Source of the DNA: an uncultured Acetatifactor sp.
GTDB taxonomy: Bacteria; Bacillota; Clostridia; Lachnospirales; Lachnospiraceae
Length of the DNA stretch: 64,000 nucleotides
NCBI GenBank assembly: GCA_947625475.1
Contig: CANQOL010000001.1
Location: forward strand, 106,487-170,486
Direction of reading: 5' to 3'
The position numbers were made by a program, and so were the translations under genes. Under the pieces are notes generated by a model. It searched no databases, had not been told where the DNA came from, and saw nothing but the letters and a program-made list of their open reading frames with translations. Shown piece by piece: positions 16,868 through 24,939 of the stretch (position 1 is its first letter; each line of letters begins with the position of its first letter).

Positions 16868-17647
16868 ATGGCACAAGGAAAAGTAGAGATCTGCGGTGTG
16901 AACACCGCAAAACTTCCTCTCTTAAAGGCAGCGGAAAAGCAGGCACTGTTCTCCCGCATTGAAGAAGGGGATAAGGCTGCCCGGGAACAGTATATTGAGG
17001 GCAACCTCCGGCTGGTCCTGAGCGTCATCAAGCGCTTCTCCTCCAGCAGCGAGAACGTGGACGACCTCTTTCAGATCGGCTGCATCGGTCTGATCAAGGC
17101 GATCGACAACTTTGACTCCACTCTGAACGTAAAATTTTCCACCTATGCGGTGCCCATGATTATCGGGGAAATCCGCCGGTATCTCCGGGACAACAACAGC
17201 ATACGGGTGTCCCGCTCCTTAAAGGACACCGCCTACAAGGCCATCTACGCCAGGGAGACCCTCACCAAAAAGAATCTGAAGGAGCCCACCCTCGAAGAGA
17301 TCTCCGCGGAGGTGGGCATCTCCAAAGAGGACATTGTATACGCCATGGACGCCATCCAGAACCCTATGAGCCTCTACGAGCCCATCTATACGGACGGCGG
17401 AGACACTCTCTACGTGATGGATCAGATCAGCGACAAAAAAAACCGGGAGGACACCTGGGTGGAGCATCTGTCCTTAAGCGAGGCCATGAAACGGCTGGGA
17501 GAGCGGGAACATGAGATCATCTCCCTGCGCTTTTTTGAAGGGAAGACCCAGATGGAGGTGGCCGACATGATCGGTATCTCCCAGGCCCAGGTCTCCCGTC
17601 TGGAAAAAAATGCCCTGAGAACCATGCGCGCCTATCTGACGGCATAG
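16868..17647 (+). CDS. sigG: Late forespore sigma factor SigG
   Basis: RNA polymerase sigma factor for late forespore genes, 259 residues. It begins MAQGKVEICGVNTAKLPLL, the SigG-typical N-terminus. Region 2 is VDDLFQIGCIGLIKAIDNFD and FSTYAVPMIIGEIRRYLRDN, region 3 is VSRSLKDTAYKAIYARE, and region 4 has MEVADMIGISQAQVSRLEKN for -35 recognition. The second of two close ATGs (16868) is preferred, because AGGAGG is 7 nt upstream of it and only 1 nt from the first. A SigG-like promoter precedes it. It is on the plus strand while sigE/spoIIGA and ylmC/nrdR are on the minus strand, separated from sigE by 6.5 kb of accessory genes. Confidence 0.96.
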   Translation: MAQGKVEICGVNTAKLPLLKAAEKQALFSRIEEGDKAAREQYIEGNLRLVLSVIKRFSSSSENVDDLFQIGCIGLIKAIDNFDSTLNVKFSTYAVPMIIGEIRRYLRDNNSIRVSRSLKDTAYKAIYARETLTKKNLKEPTLEEISAEVGISKEDIVYAMDAIQNPMSLYEPIYTDGGDTLYVMDQISDKKNREDTWVEHLSLSEAMKRLGEREHEIISLRFFEGKTQMEVADMIGISQAQVSRLEKNALRTMRAYLTA

Positions 17648-17666
17648 TCCCCAGGGCCGGGGCGGG

Positions 17667-18683
17667 CTAATCTTTGCCCGCCAAAAATTCGATCAGTTCG
17701 CTTAAAAAAAGATACAGACACGCCCCCGCTATGGCGCCGCACAGATCCACCAGCACATCCGCCATGCGCCCCACTCTGTCAAAGACAAACATCTGCAGGC
17801 ACTCATCGGTCATGGCGATCAAAAAGCACCCCGTCACCGCGTACAGGCAGTTCACAACCTTTGCCCGGTTTTTCTTCAGCAGCTGCATACAAAATCCAAG
17901 GATCACCGCCAGGGCCCCATACTCGGAAGCGTGGGCCAATTTTCTCACCACCGGGTTGGCAAACCGGAGAACAATCTCCTTCTCCTGGGGATCCAGCCAG
18001 ATCCCCAGCCAGCGGTCGGCCTTGTCCACCAGGAACCTGGACACGGACACGCTCAGATCAAAGGACTGCTGGGGAGAGTCGCTGGAGAAGGCGAACACGC
18101 CCAGGATCGCCGCCACAATCAGCAGGGCGGCCAGGATCAGATACACCAGGCGCACCCTCCGCCTGCCGGTCTTTTCCTCGCTGAGCACACATCGAAACAG
18201 GACATACCCCGCAAATCCCCCCGCCACATTGGTGAGGATGTCGTCAATCTGAAATACGCCTCTGCCGGTGACCAGCTGCATAAATTCCACCGTCAGGCTG
18301 ACGGCAAAACAGAGGAACAGGTGGGGGAAAAATTTCCTGGCCCCCTTTACCGCCCAGGCCAATGTGAAGCCGAAGGGCACGAACAGCAGCACGTTCTCCA
18401 CCACATAGGCATTGTTCCGGTTGTTGATCCCCCAGGTGGAAAAAAGTTTCAGATCCAGGGTCTTCACCGCAGACCCCTCCCGGGAAAAATAGGTGATGGC
18501 CAGCAGCACCGCCAGATACATCACAAAGGATGTCACTGCCGCCACCGGTATGGCCTTTTTCCCCCGGTGGACTCTCCTGCTGTTGACGGCGTACATAATG
18601 AGCCCCATGAGGATACCCGCCAAAATGCCGTAGGGCAGATACCGCAGCACGTTGATCAGATCGTTCACAATATATCTTAACAT
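17667..18683 (-). CDS. Tandem VanZ-family membrane protein
   Basis: A polytopic membrane protein of 338 residues with two VanZ-like units. The first spans about residues 35-165 (NVLLFVPFGFTLAWAVKGAR, then EFMQLVTGRGVFQIDDILTN), the second about 235-335 (VRKLAHASEYGALAVILGFC, then DECLQMFVFDRVGRMADVLV). VanZ confers low-level teicoplanin resistance in enterococci; the wider family is of unknown function and probably acts on envelope lipids. The gene is the last of a probable minus-strand operon with the 102-residue protein (13 bp gap) and the GH5 enzyme, and it converges on sigG with a 19-bp gap. Confidence 0.85.
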   Translation of the reverse strand: MLRYIVNDLINVLRYLPYGILAGILMGLIMYAVNSRRVHRGKKAIPVAAVTSFVMYLAVLLAITYFSREGSAVKTLDLKLFSTWGINNRNNAYVVENVLLFVPFGFTLAWAVKGARKFFPHLFLCFAVSLTVEFMQLVTGRGVFQIDDILTNVAGGFAGYVLFRCVLSEEKTGRRRVRLVYLILAALLIVAAILGVFAFSSDSPQQSFDLSVSVSRFLVDKADRWLGIWLDPQEKEIVLRFANPVVRKLAHASEYGALAVILGFCMQLLKKNRAKVVNCLYAVTGCFLIAMTDECLQMFVFDRVGRMADVLVDLCGAIAGACLYLFLSELIEFLAGKD

Positions 18684-18696
18684 CCGTTACCCGCCT

Positions 18697-19005
18697 TTAA
18701 TCCAAACTGTACTCGTCCCAGCGCTGGGAGGAATGGGCCCACAGCTCCCTCTCCTCCTCCAGGAGACGGTTCATCCAGTCCACAGCCTGATCCACTCCCG
18801 CCTCGCTGAAGTCAAAAAACGCCCTTCTCTTTTGCTCTTCCGGGGTGGATACATAGTTGTAGGGCTCCGGCCAGACCGTGGCCTGCAGTTTCTTCTCCTC
18901 CCCCTGGGAGACGCCCTCCAGCCGGTAGCGCATTCCCTGATGGCTGCCGGTAAACTCGCTCTTTTTCAGATAGCCCATATACAAAATATCGCTGCGCCGT
19001 ATCAT
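18697..19005 (-). CDS. Small conserved hypothetical protein
   Basis: A 102-residue soluble protein with no signal or TM segment. It begins MIRRSDILYMGYLKKSEFTG and continues with SHQGMRYRLEG and LQATVWPEPYNYVSTPEEQK, then an acidic helical C-terminal half ending WDEYSLD. Similar short proteins occur widely in Lachnospiraceae without known function; this statement is from memory. RBS GAGGATC precedes the ATG. It lies 28 bp after the GH5 gene and 13 bp before the VanZ gene, so it is probably co-transcribed. Confidence 0.75.
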   Translation of the reverse strand: MIRRSDILYMGYLKKSEFTGSHQGMRYRLEGVSQGEEKKLQATVWPEPYNYVSTPEEQKRRAFFDFSEAGVDQAVDWMNRLLEEERELWAHSSQRWDEYSLD

Positions 19006-19033
19006 CTGATCCTCTTTCTTAGGGCCGGAGCGC

Positions 19034-20875
19034 TCACTCCTTCAGTCCGCCTCCGCCCTCCACGATAAACCCGATATCCGTCAGAGATCCCCCCGCCGGA
19101 ATACTTCCATTATATTCCTGATTTTCAATATGCAGTACCTTGCCCCGGACGGTATACAACCCGTTCCAGCCGTCCCGCAAAACGGGATTTTCCTGAAAGG
19201 GAATATCCACGGCCCACTGGGTGCAGCCGCTGTCCGTATTGTTGGTCAGTGTCATCCCGTACTGGGTCACGGGAGTGCCGTTTTCCTCCCAGCTGCCAAA
19301 AGCCGTCACCTCAATCTGAAACTGGCCGTTTTCATAGCGCACCGGGGAGACAGCGCCCCCGTCCTGGCCGGGCTGTTCCTCCTGGCCGGAGTCCTCCCCT
19401 TGGCCGCCGTCCGCAGGGCTCTGGCCTGTAAGGACCCCATAGAGCCACTGGCCGGAAGGACTCAGATCCTGGCCGCTGAATCCGCTGGTCTTTTTACAGC
19501 TGCTTTTTAACAGCGCCGCGGACTCATTTTTGTTGCAGAGGCTCCAGGCCACGTAGCTGATGCCGTTTTTGTCCATGGCCTGCACCCAGCGGTTTGCCTG
19601 ATCTATATCGATGGCCCCGTTGCCGCTGGCGTCGCAGATCCCGTACTCCGACACGAAAACGGGCAGGCCCGCCGCCACCGCGTCGGTCATCTTCTTTCGC
19701 AGGTCGTCCTTGTGGGTTGCCGCGTAAAAATGCAGAGTGTACATAATATTGTCATAGCCGGTGATGGGATCCGCCGCGGCCTGATCCACATACTGGGACC
19801 AGTTGGGAGTGCCCACCAGGATCACCCCGTCCGGGTCGTTCTCCCGGATCACCCCGATCACCTCCAGGGCATAGCTCTTCACCTGCTGCCAGGTGGTGCC
19901 CCCGTTGGGCTCGTTGCAGATCTCGTAGAGCACGTTGGTGTAGTCCGCATAATCCTCGGACATTTCCTCAAAGAAATCCTTGGCCTCCTCCAGGTGCGTC
20001 CCCGGGTTGCCGTCGGAGAGAATATGCCAGTCGATAATCACATACAGGTCCTGGCGACTGGCGTACTCCACCCCGCTGCGGATCAGATCTTTCAGCTTGT
20101 CCTGATCCCCGCCGGAGCAGTAGCCCCCGTTCTCCCCCGTGTACATGGCAAGCCGCACCACGTTGGCGTTCCAGTCCTGGCGCAGCTGCCGGAAGCAGTC
20201 CTCATTCACATACTCGGGGAACCAGGCCAGGCCGTGGGTGCTGACACCCCTAAGCTGCACCGGACTGCCGCTCCCGTCCACCAGCTTTGTGCCGTCCACA
20301 TGAAGGGCCCCCAGGGTGGAGGGCGTCCCCGCGTCCGGTCTGTCGCCGGAAGCCGCCTCCTGGGAAGCCGGGGCCGGACTGGGCTCGGAAGCTGCGGCGG
20401 GATCTGCGGAGTCCGCTGGGGTCTTGGAAGCCGCAGGTTCCTTGGAAGCCGCAGGTTCCTTGGTATCCGCTGTGGACTTGGTATCCGCTTGATCCTTGGC
20501 GTCCGCAGAAGCCTTATTATCCGCCGATTCCTTGGAAGCCGTAGATTCCTTGGTATCCGCAGGTTCCTTGGTATCCGCAGGTTCCTTGGTATCCGCTGAC
20601 TCCTTAGAATCCGCTGGTTCCTTGGTATCCGCTGGCTCCTGGTCATCCGGGAGCCGGTTCTCCGTCCCGCCGAAGGTTTCCTCCGGCTGACCCTCTCCCG
20701 CTGCCTTACCTGTCACCGCATTTTGATCCGCATTCTGCGTGACGGAGGCCCGCAGCAGATCCTCCATGGCCCTGTGCTCTCTCAGCAACATAAAAAAAGC
20801 CCCCGCCAGGAAGGCGGTGATCACCAGCAGCAGGACAATCATTCCCATGATTATATTTTTTTTCTTATTGCTCAT
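19034..20875 (-). CDS. GH5 cellulase-type glycoside hydrolase with repeat linker and C-terminal CBM-like domain
   Basis: Secreted or membrane-anchored glycanase of 613 residues. Residues 7-28 form an N-terminal signal anchor. A linker of about 110 residues (about 55-165) is built of repeats of the type TKEPADSKESA. The GH5 TIM barrel follows (about 190-480) with GVSTHGLAWFPEYVNEDCF, IDWHILSDGNPG, acid/base Glu in YEICNEPNG and nucleophile Glu in PVFVSEYGICD. A C-terminal beta-sandwich (about 515-613, ending SLTDIGFIVEGGGGLKE) resembles a CBM2-like carbohydrate-binding module. It likely cleaves beta-1,4-glucan or mannan; the exact substrate is not clear. The start lies 2 bp after the end of an ATPase gene remnant, whose upstream region may now serve this gene. 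Confidence 0.88.
   Translation of the reverse strand: MSNKKKNIIMGMIVLLLVITAFLAGAFFMLLREHRAMEDLLRASVTQNADQNAVTGKAAGEGQPEETFGGTENRLPDDQEPADTKEPADSKESADTKEPADTKEPADTKESTASKESADNKASADAKDQADTKSTADTKEPAASKEPAASKTPADSADPAAASEPSPAPASQEAASGDRPDAGTPSTLGALHVDGTKLVDGSGSPVQLRGVSTHGLAWFPEYVNEDCFRQLRQDWNANVVRLAMYTGENGGYCSGGDQDKLKDLIRSGVEYASRQDLYVIIDWHILSDGNPGTHLEEAKDFFEEMSEDYADYTNVLYEICNEPNGGTTWQQVKSYALEVIGVIRENDPDGVILVGTPNWSQYVDQAAADPITGYDNIMYTLHFYAATHKDDLRKKMTDAVAAGLPVFVSEYGICDASGNGAIDIDQANRWVQAMDKNGISYVAWSLCNKNESAALLKSSCKKTSGFSGQDLSPSGQWLYGVLTGQSPADGGQGEDSGQEEQPGQDGGAVSPVRYENGQFQIEVTAFGSWEENGTPVTQYGMTLTNNTDSGCTQWAVDIPFQENPVLRDGWNGLYTVRGKVLHIENQEYNGSIPAGGSLTDIGFIVEGGGGLKE
20380..20640. repeat. Degenerate tandem repeats encoding the GH5 linker
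   Basis: Repeats of 9 to 27 bp related to CCTTGGTATCCGC encode Lys-Glu-Pro-Ala-Asp and Ser-Lys-Glu type units, about 18 copies. The array is in frame and likely length-variable by slippage. Confidence 0.8.
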
Positions 20876-20877
20876 AT

Positions 20878-21000
20878 TTATTCAACCGGTCCTTTTCTTT
20901 TCACAGCCTGCCGGGGCCGCACCCCGGTTATGATCTTCACAAGCCCGTTTCCCTTCCACCGTATCAGCTTGTCCAAGTAGAAGTCCCTTTTGATCTCCAT
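20878..21000 (-). pseudogene. N-terminal remnant of an AAA/DUF4143 ATPase
   Basis: A 40-codon frame begins MEIKRDFYLDKLIRWKGNGL and VKIITGVR, the exact start of the DUF4143-type AAA ATPase family, whose next residues should be RCGKSYLL (Walker A). Instead it runs into unrelated residues and a stop. GGAGG lies 5 nt before the ATG. The reading is on the minus strand, opposite to the larger C-terminal fragment 0.7 kb away. Confidence 0.75.
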
Positions 21001-21423
21001 ACTTGCCTCCTGCAATGGATTTTTGCATCCGGAAACCGTTTTCAAAAATAGGATACCTCATATTCGCCCATCGGTCAAGAATTTAGAATTGATTTTTGCA
21101 TCCGGATGCAATTTTCAATTCTAAAATGAGGTTTTAGGGATCTGACAGCGGGGGAAACGCACATCACCTTCCCATTCATTACCGTTTCATCCGCTGTATA
21201 CAGAGATTTTCATGCCTGTCAGAACGCTAATTATTGTTTATGATTTGTCAAGCAGGTTCCCGCTTAATCCAAAAAACTACAGCAATTGTATCTCTGCCAT
21301 TTCTATAGGCAATATTGGAATAAAAATTCGGTGAATCTCTTATAGTGTCAAATAGTCATTTTTAGTATATCTGCGGATATAAAGATACCACGGTCAAATA
21401 AATTTATAAACAAGGAGTCACCC
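21001..21423. other. AT-rich intergenic region with imperfect hairpin
   Basis: This stretch has low GC compared with its surroundings. It contains a long imperfect palindrome (21082-21125): 10-bp outer arms TTAGAATTGA/TCAATTCTAA, a 3x3 internal loop and an inner TTGCATCC/GGATGCAA. A related sequence GGATTTTTGCATCCGG lies at about 21017-21032. It probably carried the promoter of the lost ATPase gene. No clear sigma-A promoter for the downstream XRE gene was found. Confidence 0.6.
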
Positions 21424-21675
21424 ATGAAAATCTGTCATTACAACGGAAAAGCGAACATCGTAGGCCCCCGGATCCGGATGGAACGGCTGCGTCAGGATCT
21501 GACGCAAAACGAGCTGGCAATTCGAATGCAGCTGGAGAACGTAGATCTGACTCAAAAATGTATCAGCCGCATCGAAACCCAGGAACGTTTCGTTGCCGAC
21601 TTCGAGCTGCGGGCTTTCTGCAAAGTGCTCAAGCTGGATATCCGCCGCCTCCTTCCTCCCCTGTCTGACGACTGA
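21424..21675 (+). CDS. XRE-family helix-turn-helix protein
   Basis: An 83-residue DNA-binding protein. The HTH domain covers about residues 14-75 (IRMERLRQDLTQNELAIRMQ, then CISRIETQERFVADFELRAF and CKVLKLDIRRLL). The recognition helix region VDLTQKCISRIE fits the Cro/C1 type. RBS AAGGAG precedes the ATG. A 16-bp sequence around the stop codon is duplicated immediately downstream (21661-21676 and 21681-21696). It sits alone between two fragments of a broken ATPase gene. Its target is unknown. Confidence 0.85.
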   Translation: MKICHYNGKANIVGPRIRMERLRQDLTQNELAIRMQLENVDLTQKCISRIETQERFVADFELRAFCKVLKLDIRRLLPPLSDD

Positions 21676-21722
21676 TCCCCCTGTCTGACGACTGATTTTT
21701 TATTGCCCTTTCTCCCATTCCC

Positions 21723-22511
21723 CTCACTGAGTTCCGCGGCCGCAGCGATGAGATCCGGGTACATCCCTTAAGCTTTTCCGAGTATTACGCCGCCGCAGGA
21801 GGGGGCAAGGCAGAGGCATTTGAAGAATACGCCTTTTACGGGGGGATGCCGCTGGTTCTGTCACGGACCGGCGACACAGCGAAAATGGACTATTTAAAGG
21901 CGCTGTTTTCGAAGGTTTATTTGCGGGACATTGTGGAGCGCAAAAAGGTCCGGAGAGAGGATGTGCTTTCCGCCGTTATGGATCTGCTCTGTTCCTCCGC
22001 AGGCTCTCTTACCAATCCCAGCCGTATAGCGGACTCACTGAATTCCAGGCTCCGCCTGACAGGGGATGCGGCTGTCTCAGCCAATACCGTAACCTCCTAC
22101 ATCAGCCATCTGACCGACGCCTATCTGTTTGAGGAATGCCGCCGTTTGGATGTAAGGGGCAAAAATTATTTTGACTACCCGAACAAATACTATTGCAGCT
22201 ACGTCGGCCTGCGGAATGCCCGGATCGACTTCCGCCAGCAGGAAATGATGCACCTGATGGAGAACATTCTCTACAATGATCTGCGGATCCGGGGCTGCTC
22301 GGTGGATGTGGGGGTCGTGTACGGGAGTAAACGAAATGCGTCCGTGGAAACTGAGGCCAAAGCCGCCGCTGAAAACAAACCGCTTTTCCTGGCCAGAGAT
22401 TCCTTCCCCAAAATTATCGTGCGCCATGATATTCGGAAGCGCTGGTATGACGACAACGGGATTCTCCATATAGGGGTCATCGATTTTCTTCTGGATGAAG
22501 CTCTGATTTAA
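21723..22511 (+). pseudogene. C-terminal fragment of an AAA/DUF4143 ATPase
   Basis: The frame encodes LTEFRGRSDEIRVHPLSFSE from about 21723 and runs to 22511. It contains KVYLRDIVERKKVRREDVL, VSANTVTSYISHLTDAYLFE and the DUF4143 C-terminal nuclease-like part NKYYCSYVGLRNARIDFRQQ. In intact members this follows a Walker A and B domain of about 130 residues, which is missing. An internal ATG at 21846 could give a 221-residue protein, but without the ATPase core it is unlikely to work. The N-terminal piece of the same family lies on the other strand at 20878-21000. Confidence 0.8.
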
Positions 22512-22513
22512 AG

Positions 22514-22557
22514 CAAAAAGAGGGTGTTCCTCAGGTCTTTCGCTCTTTGGAACACCC
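22514..22557 (-). terminator. Intrinsic terminator of the Rpn-family gene
   Basis: GGGTGTTCC (22522-22530) and GGAACACCC (22549-22557) form a 9-bp stem. On the minus strand it is followed by TCTTTTTG, just after the stop of the Rpn-type gene. It could also act weakly on the plus-strand ATPase remnant. Confidence 0.8.
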
Positions 22558-22564
22558 TGCATTT

Positions 22565-23785
22565 TCAGATCTTTCCCTGCTCCCTGAGCCGGAGAGCCTC
22601 TCTGGCTTCCTTCTCGCTGATCCCGGCCACCGCCCGGGCATCCTCCGGGGTCATGTACATCGCTATAGCCCGCAGGTAACAGCGCTGCATCCCTATTTTT
22701 TCACCTTCGCTCCTGCCCTGTTCCAAGCCTTCGCTCCTGCCCTGCTCCAGGCCCTCGCTCCTGCCCTGCTCCAGGCCCTCGCTCCTGCCCCGCTCCAAAC
22801 CCTGTTCCAGGCCCTCAAGCCTGCCGTCCTCCACTAACTCCCGCAATGCCGTACACATATCGTAACCCTCTCCTTCCTGATATTTCTTTTTGTTTTTCTC
22901 GAAATTCTTCATCCCCATCAGCACGCTGGCCGCCCTGGCCGTCTCTTCGTCCAGAGAGTGATATACCGCGTTTCCCTCCAGATACTTTTTGAGCCCCTGC
23001 TTGTCCTTCCGATAGGGCACCAGCCCAAACAAGTCCTTCAGCGGGCTTTTGAAACAGCCAAAGTCCTTCATCTCATTCAGACACACCAGATGGATCCGGT
23101 AGTCCGAAAACAGCTTCTCCCATCTCTCCCGCTCCCGGCCAAAGTCCATCATATCCTTCAGGCTCCGGGGGCCGTCCCAGGGCTCTTCCCCGTGGTACAG
23201 ACACAGGGTGAACACTGGCACCAGACGATCCTCCCTGCGCAACCCGCACATCCGCTCCGCACTGCTCCCAAGGCGCCCTTCCCGCCGGTTTTCCCTCCGC
23301 AGACGCCGGATCTGTTCCTCATACTGGAGACCGTCGTAATTCATCCCACGCCAGGGAAATGCGTAATCTACCTGGTCCTGATTCTCCGCCGCCAGGATCC
23401 GCAGCTCACAGCCGCTTCGCATCCACTTCTTGATATCCCTGATCCGCAGAATGGTTTTTCCGGCGCCCTTTCCGTTTCTGCCGGAGCCTTTCCCGCTCCT
23501 GCCAAAGTCTTTTCCTCTCCCGCCGGAGTTATCCCCGCTCCTGCCAGAGTCTTCCCCGCTTCCGCCGTCCTCCGGCCGGGCAGCCTCTTCTTCCCGAAGC
23601 AGTCCCTCCACAGCAGCCTTCCGGGCTTCTTCCCGGGACAGTCCCTCCACAGAGACCTCGGAGCCCTCAAAAAGCTCTTCCGCCCTGATCACACTCTCCC
23701 CGCCAAAGAGCGCTCCGTTAAACAGATCCGCAAAGCGGGTGTTGTCCCGCAGGTAATCCATCAGGACATCGTTTACTTCACCCAT
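22565..23785 (-). CDS. Rpn-family (PD-(D/E)XK) recombination-promoting nuclease / transposase-like protein
   Basis: A 406-residue protein of the Rpn/PDDEXK group, related to Escherichia coli RpnA nucleases. It starts MGEVNDVLMDYLRDNTRFAD with LFNGALFGG. The nuclease core shows CELRILAAENQDQVDYAFPW, where a Glu/Gln pair lies in the expected place of the E-x-Q/K motif, then VPVFTLCLYHGEEPWDG. A Gly/Ser/Arg-rich low-complexity insert (about residues 80-118) interrupts the N-terminal part. The C-terminus has four copies of GLEQGRSE, as in many Rpn proteins. The ATG at 23785 has AAGGAGG upstream; the frame is open further but that region is the leader. It has a strong promoter and a terminator. 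Such genes are often numerous per genome and vary in length. Confidence 0.8.
   Translation of the reverse strand: MGEVNDVLMDYLRDNTRFADLFNGALFGGESVIRAEELFEGSEVSVEGLSREEARKAAVEGLLREEEAARPEDGGSGEDSGRSGDNSGGRGKDFGRSGKGSGRNGKGAGKTILRIRDIKKWMRSGCELRILAAENQDQVDYAFPWRGMNYDGLQYEEQIRRLRRENRREGRLGSSAERMCGLRREDRLVPVFTLCLYHGEEPWDGPRSLKDMMDFGRERERWEKLFSDYRIHLVCLNEMKDFGCFKSPLKDLFGLVPYRKDKQGLKKYLEGNAVYHSLDEETARAASVLMGMKNFEKNKKKYQEGEGYDMCTALRELVEDGRLEGLEQGLERGRSEGLEQGRSEGLEQGRSEGLEQGRSEGEKIGMQRCYLRAIAMYMTPEDARAVAGISEKEAREALRLREQGKI
22728..22812. repeat. 24-bp tandem repeat encoding GLEQGRSE units
   Basis: Three to four nearly identical 24-bp units, each encoding Gly-Leu-Glu-Gln-Gly-Arg-Ser-Glu, lie near the 3' end of the Rpn-type gene. 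The period preserves the frame. Confidence 0.85.
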
Positions 23786-23953
23786 GCACCTTCCTCCTTT
23801 TCCGGGCAGGAATGCCATGGGATAGATACCTCTGCATTTCTGCCGCTTTTTTGTCTGATCTCCGTTGAAATCGGCAGAAACGCCAGCGATAACCGCTACA
23901 AACAACAGACGAATCAAGAATCGGAACACAATTCATGTTCCTTAGATGATCTA

Positions 23954-23982
23954 AGTATAATCAGAGAATCGGTTTTTGTCAA
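23954..23982 (-). promoter_or_regulatory. Strong sigma-A promoter of the Rpn-type gene
   Basis: Minus-strand TTGACA (23982-23977), 17-bp spacer, TATACT (23959-23954). A palindrome CTTAGAT-G-ATCTAAG (23941-23955) touches the -10 box and covers the predicted start, and may be an operator. The leader is about 160 nt. Confidence 0.8.
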
Positions 23983-24182
23983 GATAGAATTTAAATAAAA
24001 TTCTGCCGCCTAAAATTTTGCCAATTTAAAAATAAACCCCCGCCGAATATTTATCATCCCGGCTTCATAATTGAGAACGGGAAGAAAAGCAGAGACAGCT
24101 GGAACCGGCAAAGTTTCAGCGGGAGTACATTTTGAACAATGCACTCCCGCTTTTTCTGCTCAAGAAAATTTCGAGAATTTCC
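23983..24182. other. Intergenic region between Rpn gene and sigE with orphan plus-strand terminator
   Basis: About 200 bp with no open frame of note. It holds a small inverted repeat (CCCG...CGGG near 24058-24080) and a strong hairpin ending at 24155 that reads as a terminator on the plus strand, although no plus-strand gene ends here. Confidence 0.5.
24119..24155 (+). terminator. Hairpin with T run, plus strand
   Basis: GCGGGAGTACATT (24119-24131) and AATGCACTCCCGC (24138-24150) form a 13-bp stem with one mismatch and a 6-nt loop, followed by TTTTT. On the minus strand it follows sigE by 30 bp but lacks a T run there. It may serve both strands, or end an unannotated plus-strand RNA. Confidence 0.65.
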
Positions 24183-24926
24183 TCAGCTGCAGCTGCTCAT
24201 CTCCCTGCGCAGCTGCTTCATAATCTTTTTCTCCAGACGGGAGATGTAGGACTGGGAGATGCCAAGCAGCGCGGCCACCTCCTTCTGGGTCATCTCCTGG
24301 CCGTCCCGGGTACCCAGGCCGAAACGCAGGCGGATGATGGTCTTCTCCCTCTCGGAGAGCTTGCCGATGGCCCGCAGCAGGATCTTTTTCTCCGCCTCAT
24401 TCTCCAGGTCCCGGTAGATAATATCCTCCTCCGTGCCCAGGATATCCGACAAAAGAAGCTCATTGCCGTCCCAGTCCACATTCAGGGGCTCGTCGATGGA
24501 CACCTCCAGCTTCGTCTTGTTGTTGCGCCGCAGGTACATGAGGATTTCGTTCTCAATGCAGCGGGAGGCGTAGGTGGCCAGCTTAATGTTTTTCTCCGGG
24601 TTAAAGGTATTGATGGATTTGATCAGGCCGATGGTCCCGATGGAGATCAGATCCTCCACCCCCACCCCCGTGTTGTCAAACTTCTTGGCTATGTACACCA
24701 CCAGACGCAGATTGTGCTCGATCAGGATAGACCTGGCCTCCTCCTTGGCCTCCGTGCCCAGGTTCCGGATGGCCTGGCTCTCCCGCTCCAGCTCCAGGGG
24801 CGGGGGCAGCACCTCCGTCCCGCCTATGTAATGGATCTCCCCCTGCCTTTGCTGGATACACAAGGTTTTCTCCCGGTACAATCTCCGCAGGGAGATCCCC
24901 CTGGGAATCGTCAGCTTCCATATCAT
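24183..24926 (-). CDS. sigE: Early mother-cell sigma factor SigE (pro-sigma-E)
   Basis: RNA polymerase sigma factor for early mother-cell genes, 247 residues. The N-terminal stretch before [16 protein letters not shown] corresponds to the pro-sequence removed by SpoIIGA. Region 2 has [20 protein letters not shown] and [20 protein letters not shown], region 3 [20 protein letters not shown], and region 4 [20 protein letters not shown]. The ATG has GGAGG 8 nt upstream. It lies 13 bp after spoIIGA, so protease and substrate are made together, as in other endospore formers. Unusually, sigG does not follow directly but lies 6.5 kb away in the opposite orientation. Confidence 0.96.
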   Translation of the reverse strand: MIWKLTIPRGISLRRLYREKTLCIQQRQGEIHYIGGTEVLPPPLELERESQAIRNLGTEAKEEARSILIEHNLRLVVYIAKKFDNTGVGVEDLISIGTIGLIKSINTFNPEKNIKLATYASRCIENEILMYLRRNNKTKLEVSIDEPLNVDWDGNELLLSDILGTEEDIIYRDLENEAEKKILLRAIGKLSEREKTIIRLRFGLGTRDGQEMTQKEVAALLGISQSYISRLEKKIMKQLRREMSSCS

Positions 24927-24939
24927 TTCACATTCCTCC

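Noticed and set aside
17670..17700. GGCGGG/CCCGCC hairpin between sigG and the VanZ gene as a terminator
   Set aside because: No T run on either strand in the correct position.
22565..23929. Signal-peptide-like N-terminal extension of the Rpn-type gene (MFRFLIRLLFVAVIAG)
   Set aside because: It falls within the mRNA leader; the ATG at 23785 has AAGGAGG at good spacing and matches the family start.
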